From CAYVQE01 sp964454005 (GTDB taxonomy: Bacteria; Myxococcota; B64-G9): DNA of 64,000 bases. The translations under genes were made by a program, and so were the position numbers. Under the pieces are notes generated by a model. That model saw nothing but the letters and a program-made list of their open reading frames with translations, searched no databases and was not told the origin of the DNA. This document shows positions 62,015 to 64,000 of this stretch, piece by piece (positions within the stretch are counted from its first letter, which is position 1; each line of letters opens with the position of its first letter). The stretch spans positions 1-64,000 of the forward strand of contig CAYVQE010000010.1 in the NCBI GenBank assembly GCA_964454005.1, written 5' to 3'.

Positions 62015-63835
62015 ATGATCCTTCGCGAGAAAAAGATCGCTGGACAGGTGCTGGGCTTGATCGTCGGGGTTGGTATCGGGCTCTTGCTGCTCGACTTGTT
62101 CGTTCTGAGCGACGCAGGGGGCGGGCTGGAGTTCATCGAGCGGCCCTTTGTCGACGGTGTCGATGCTTCCTACGCCGGCAAGTATCAGGACCACCCGGAG
62201 GTGAAGCGGCTGTTGGCGCTGGCCGGCGACCTGCGGCGGGCGGCGCTGCAGCGGGTGGTGCGCAGGACGGGATTGGCGGTGATCGATGCGGACGCCATCG
62301 TGCTGTCCTTTCGCGACGCCTCGGACGAGTTCGTCCACAAGGCCGTCTCGCGGCGCGTGTCGTCACCGGATGGCGTGCTGCAGTTGTGCGAGATCGGGCT
62401 GGAGCGCTTCGTAACCGGCTGCCTGGACATCGAGCGGACGCTGACCCACGAGTTCAGCCACGCCGTGATGCGCCAGGCGATGAAGGATCGTTACGGCGAG
62501 CTGCCGCGCTGGTTCCGCGAGGGGGCCGCGGTGTGGACGGCCGAGCAACTGGACGCCAAGGTGCGGCTGGAGGTCGCGCGCCGGATCATGCGGGGCAAGG
62601 ACCCCGCATCCGCCCTGGACGGGCTGGCCGGGGAGCGGATCGATGGGACCAACTACCTCGACGAGGGGTTCGTATTTGCCTTGCTGGAGCGGCGACACGG
62701 CATGGCGGGGGTGCAGCGGGTGCTCGAGCGGGTCGTGGTGGCCGGCGAGGATCACAACGCGGCGCTGGAGTCGGTGACCGGGGTGCCCGTGGCGGAGTTC
62801 ATCACGCGCTCGCAGCGCCACGGTGCGGCCTACCTCGAGACGATCCTGCGCGACAGCGGCTCGGACACCTTCGCCGCGGCCGTGGCCCGGCGAAAGGCGG
62901 ACGATGATGCTGCCGGCATCCGCCACCTGCGCAGCCTGTTGCAGCGGCATCCGGATTCCTTCCTCGTCCAACCCGCCCTTTTCCTGCTGGCCACCCTGGT
63001 CTACGACGCCCACGCACCGGAAGCGACCCTGGCCGGGCTGGATGCGCTGATCGCCGAGGGCACCGACTACCCCTGGCTGGCCACGAAAGCCGCCTACATC
63101 CGCGCTAGGAGATTGCTCATGGCCGGGCATTACGGCAGGGCGGTGCAGGCCTTCGAGCAGTTCATCCGGGACTACGCCTGGAACGGCCCCGCGCGGATGG
63201 CCGATGCCAGGTGCAACCTGGCCGCGGCCTGGATCGGAGCCGGCCGGCCCGGCCGCGCCGTGGAGCTCATCCGCCCCTCGCTGCGGCATCTGCAGCCCGC
63301 TCAGGCCGAAAACACCCGAGCGATGCTGCGCGATGCTCTGCGCATGCTGGACGGAGACGGGGCCGCTGCGCGGGCGGACGCAGGCGACGGGGCGAGCTGG
63401 CGCGACTTCGAGGCCCGGGCAGCCTATGCGCGGATGGGCACCTATGCCGACTACGAGCGTTTGGCCGCGCAGTGCCGGGCCAACGCCGATTGCGTCGTCG
63501 TTACCCTGCCCGGCTGCCGCCCCGGCCCCAGCGGGCGCATCGACCGGCAGGCCCGGGCGGCGGTGAACAGGGAGGTGAAAAGCCGCTATCTGGCCATGCT
63601 GCGGGATCGCGCGCGGGCTGCGTGCGCCGGCGTCGTCTGTCCGCCGCGCGCGGCGCCCGGCCAGCCGGTGCGGACCGGGCCCGAGGCGACCTCCTCGCCC
63701 GAAGCACCCCTTCGAGCCGTATGCGCCCAGGGGCGTTGCGTGCTCACCGGCCGGACGGCTGAGAGGTCTGCTGAGCCGACCTGCTCGCGCCATCGCCCGA
63801 GCGCGTCCCCGACGTCAACTACATTTCCCCATTAA
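62015..63835 (+). CDS. Membrane-anchored gluzincin-type metallopeptidase
   Basis: 606 residues from ATG 62015 (GGGGGC upstream); the frame is open back to an ATG at 61901 that overlaps the previous stop. One N-terminal helix (VLGLIVGVGIGLLLLDLFVL). Zinc site HEFSH at 145-149 with Glu169 in REGAAVW, the peptidase MA(E) arrangement. The following 250 residues are TPR-like helices (GHYGRAVQAFEQFIRDYAW). The final 20 or so residues are encoded by the beginning of a repeat block, so the original C-terminus may have been replaced. Confidence 0.8.
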   Translation: MILREKKIAGQVLGLIVGVGIGLLLLDLFVLSDAGGGLEFIERPFVDGVDASYAGKYQDHPEVKRLLALAGDLRRAALQRVVRRTGLAVIDADAIVLSFRDASDEFVHKAVSRRVSSPDGVLQLCEIGLERFVTGCLDIERTLTHEFSHAVMRQAMKDRYGELPRWFREGAAVWTAEQLDAKVRLEVARRIMRGKDPASALDGLAGERIDGTNYLDEGFVFALLERRHGMAGVQRVLERVVVAGEDHNAALESVTGVPVAEFITRSQRHGAAYLETILRDSGSDTFAAAVARRKADDDAAGIRHLRSLLQRHPDSFLVQPALFLLATLVYDAHAPEATLAGLDALIAEGTDYPWLATKAAYIRARRLLMAGHYGRAVQAFEQFIRDYAWNGPARMADARCNLAAAWIGAGRPGRAVELIRPSLRHLQPAQAENTRAMLRDALRMLDGDGAAARADAGDGASWRDFEARAAYARMGTYADYERLAAQCRANADCVVVTLPGCRPGPSGRIDRQARAAVNREVKSRYLAMLRDRARAACAGVVCPPRAAPGQPVRTGPEATSSPEAPLRAVCAQGRCVLTGRTAERSAEPTCSRHRPSASPTSTTFPH

Positions 63836-63913
63836 CGACAACTACACTTCCCCAGAAGTGGGTGAAGAAACGACAACTACACTTCCCCAGAAGTGGGTGA
63901 AGAGTGGGTGAAG
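63812..63913. repeat. Tandem 33-bp repeats
   Basis: Two identical 33-bp units (63835-63867 and 63870-63902) beginning acgacaactacacttcccca and ending gaagtgggtgaag, a third partial unit agtgggtgaag (63903-63913), and a related upstream copy acgtcaactacatttcccca (63812-63831). Sequences of this kind occur at the ends of IS21-like elements as I recall, but no transposase lies within the window. Confidence 0.7.
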
Positions 63914-63914
63914 C

Positions 63915-64000
63915 CGAGCAGAGCCACACCGCGGTGGTCCCGCCCATGGCGCCCTTCCCCGAAGAACCGGCCCCGACCGACGGCGGCAGCGCCGCGCCCT
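63915..64000 (+). repeat. 86-bp direct repeat, right copy
   Basis: Identical to 60134-60219, the 3' end of the carboxypeptidase-regulatory-repeat gene. It starts abruptly after the tandem repeats and runs to the window edge, so its true length is unknown. Confidence 0.9.

Overview
The window is GC-rich (roughly 70% by eye) and densely packed. Three signs point to a Myxococcota or other former delta-proteobacterial lineage. Two secreted proteins end in a MYXO-CTERM-like signal (Gly-Cys-x-Cys, a hydrophobic helix, then an Arg cluster). There are many Cys-rich or beta-propeller lipoproteins. A glycyl radical enzyme implies at least occasional anaerobic life. No rRNA or tRNA gene, CRISPR array or replication gene was seen, so the taxonomy is an inference from protein style only.

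Layout, left to right. 1-4.2 kb (minus): a multiheme cytochrome c cut by the window edge, a cytochrome c/beta-barrel fusion, a SprT-like metallopeptidase, and a tiny membrane protein whose frame crosses an in-frame UGA that may encode selenocysteine, with a 28-residue membrane peptide upstream. 4.3-16 kb (minus): a kinase-like/adenylate cyclase protein whose HRD motif is HRG, an exported protein, a trypsin-like protease with an FG-GAP propeller, a Cys-rich lipoprotein with a coupled small gene, and a porin plus purple-acid-phosphatase pair. 16-19.2 kb: an AAA+ ATPase and a MYXO-CTERM beta-helix protein.

19.2-26.5 kb (minus) is one complete histidine operon: hisG, hisC fused to a HAD phosphatase domain, hisB, hisH, hisF, hisA fused to hisI-hisE, and hisD. 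Nearly every junction overlaps by 1-4 bases. Upstream lie a His-His-His leader peptide and a terminator hairpin, which form a transcription attenuator. 26.6-37 kb holds lipoproteins, a TetR/SDR group, an M15-like exported protein, a lipase, RNase HI, an EEP phosphohydrolase, an ankyrin protein and an Hsp20 remnant.

37.5-46.4 kb (minus) looks like one eight-gene operon. Transcribed from the right it encodes an acetoacetate-decarboxylase-like enzyme, an acyl-CoA dehydrogenase, a TetR regulator, a glycyl radical enzyme, its radical-SAM activase, two NAD(P)-dependent dehydrogenases and a DMT transporter. An 18-bp perfect palindrome upstream is a good operator candidate. I infer an anaerobic pathway acting on a CoA-linked or carboxylated substrate that I cannot name.

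46.5-57 kb holds a VapBC pair, a beta-propeller lipoprotein, a scar containing pieces of vapC and of a paralogue of that lipoprotein, a secreted PKD/cysteine-protease-like MYXO-CTERM protein, a lipoprotein, a DNA-repair-type radical SAM protein, a second PIN-domain toxin-antitoxin pair between 18-bp repeats, and a ceramidase-family membrane protein. 57.4-64 kb holds a long carboxypeptidase-regulatory-repeat protein. The last 86 bp of its coding sequence recur at the right edge of the window. Between the two copies lie gene fragments, a Ca-binding-repeat protein and a membrane-anchored metallopeptidase, of lower GC in part, so this 3.8-kb stretch may be an inserted segment.
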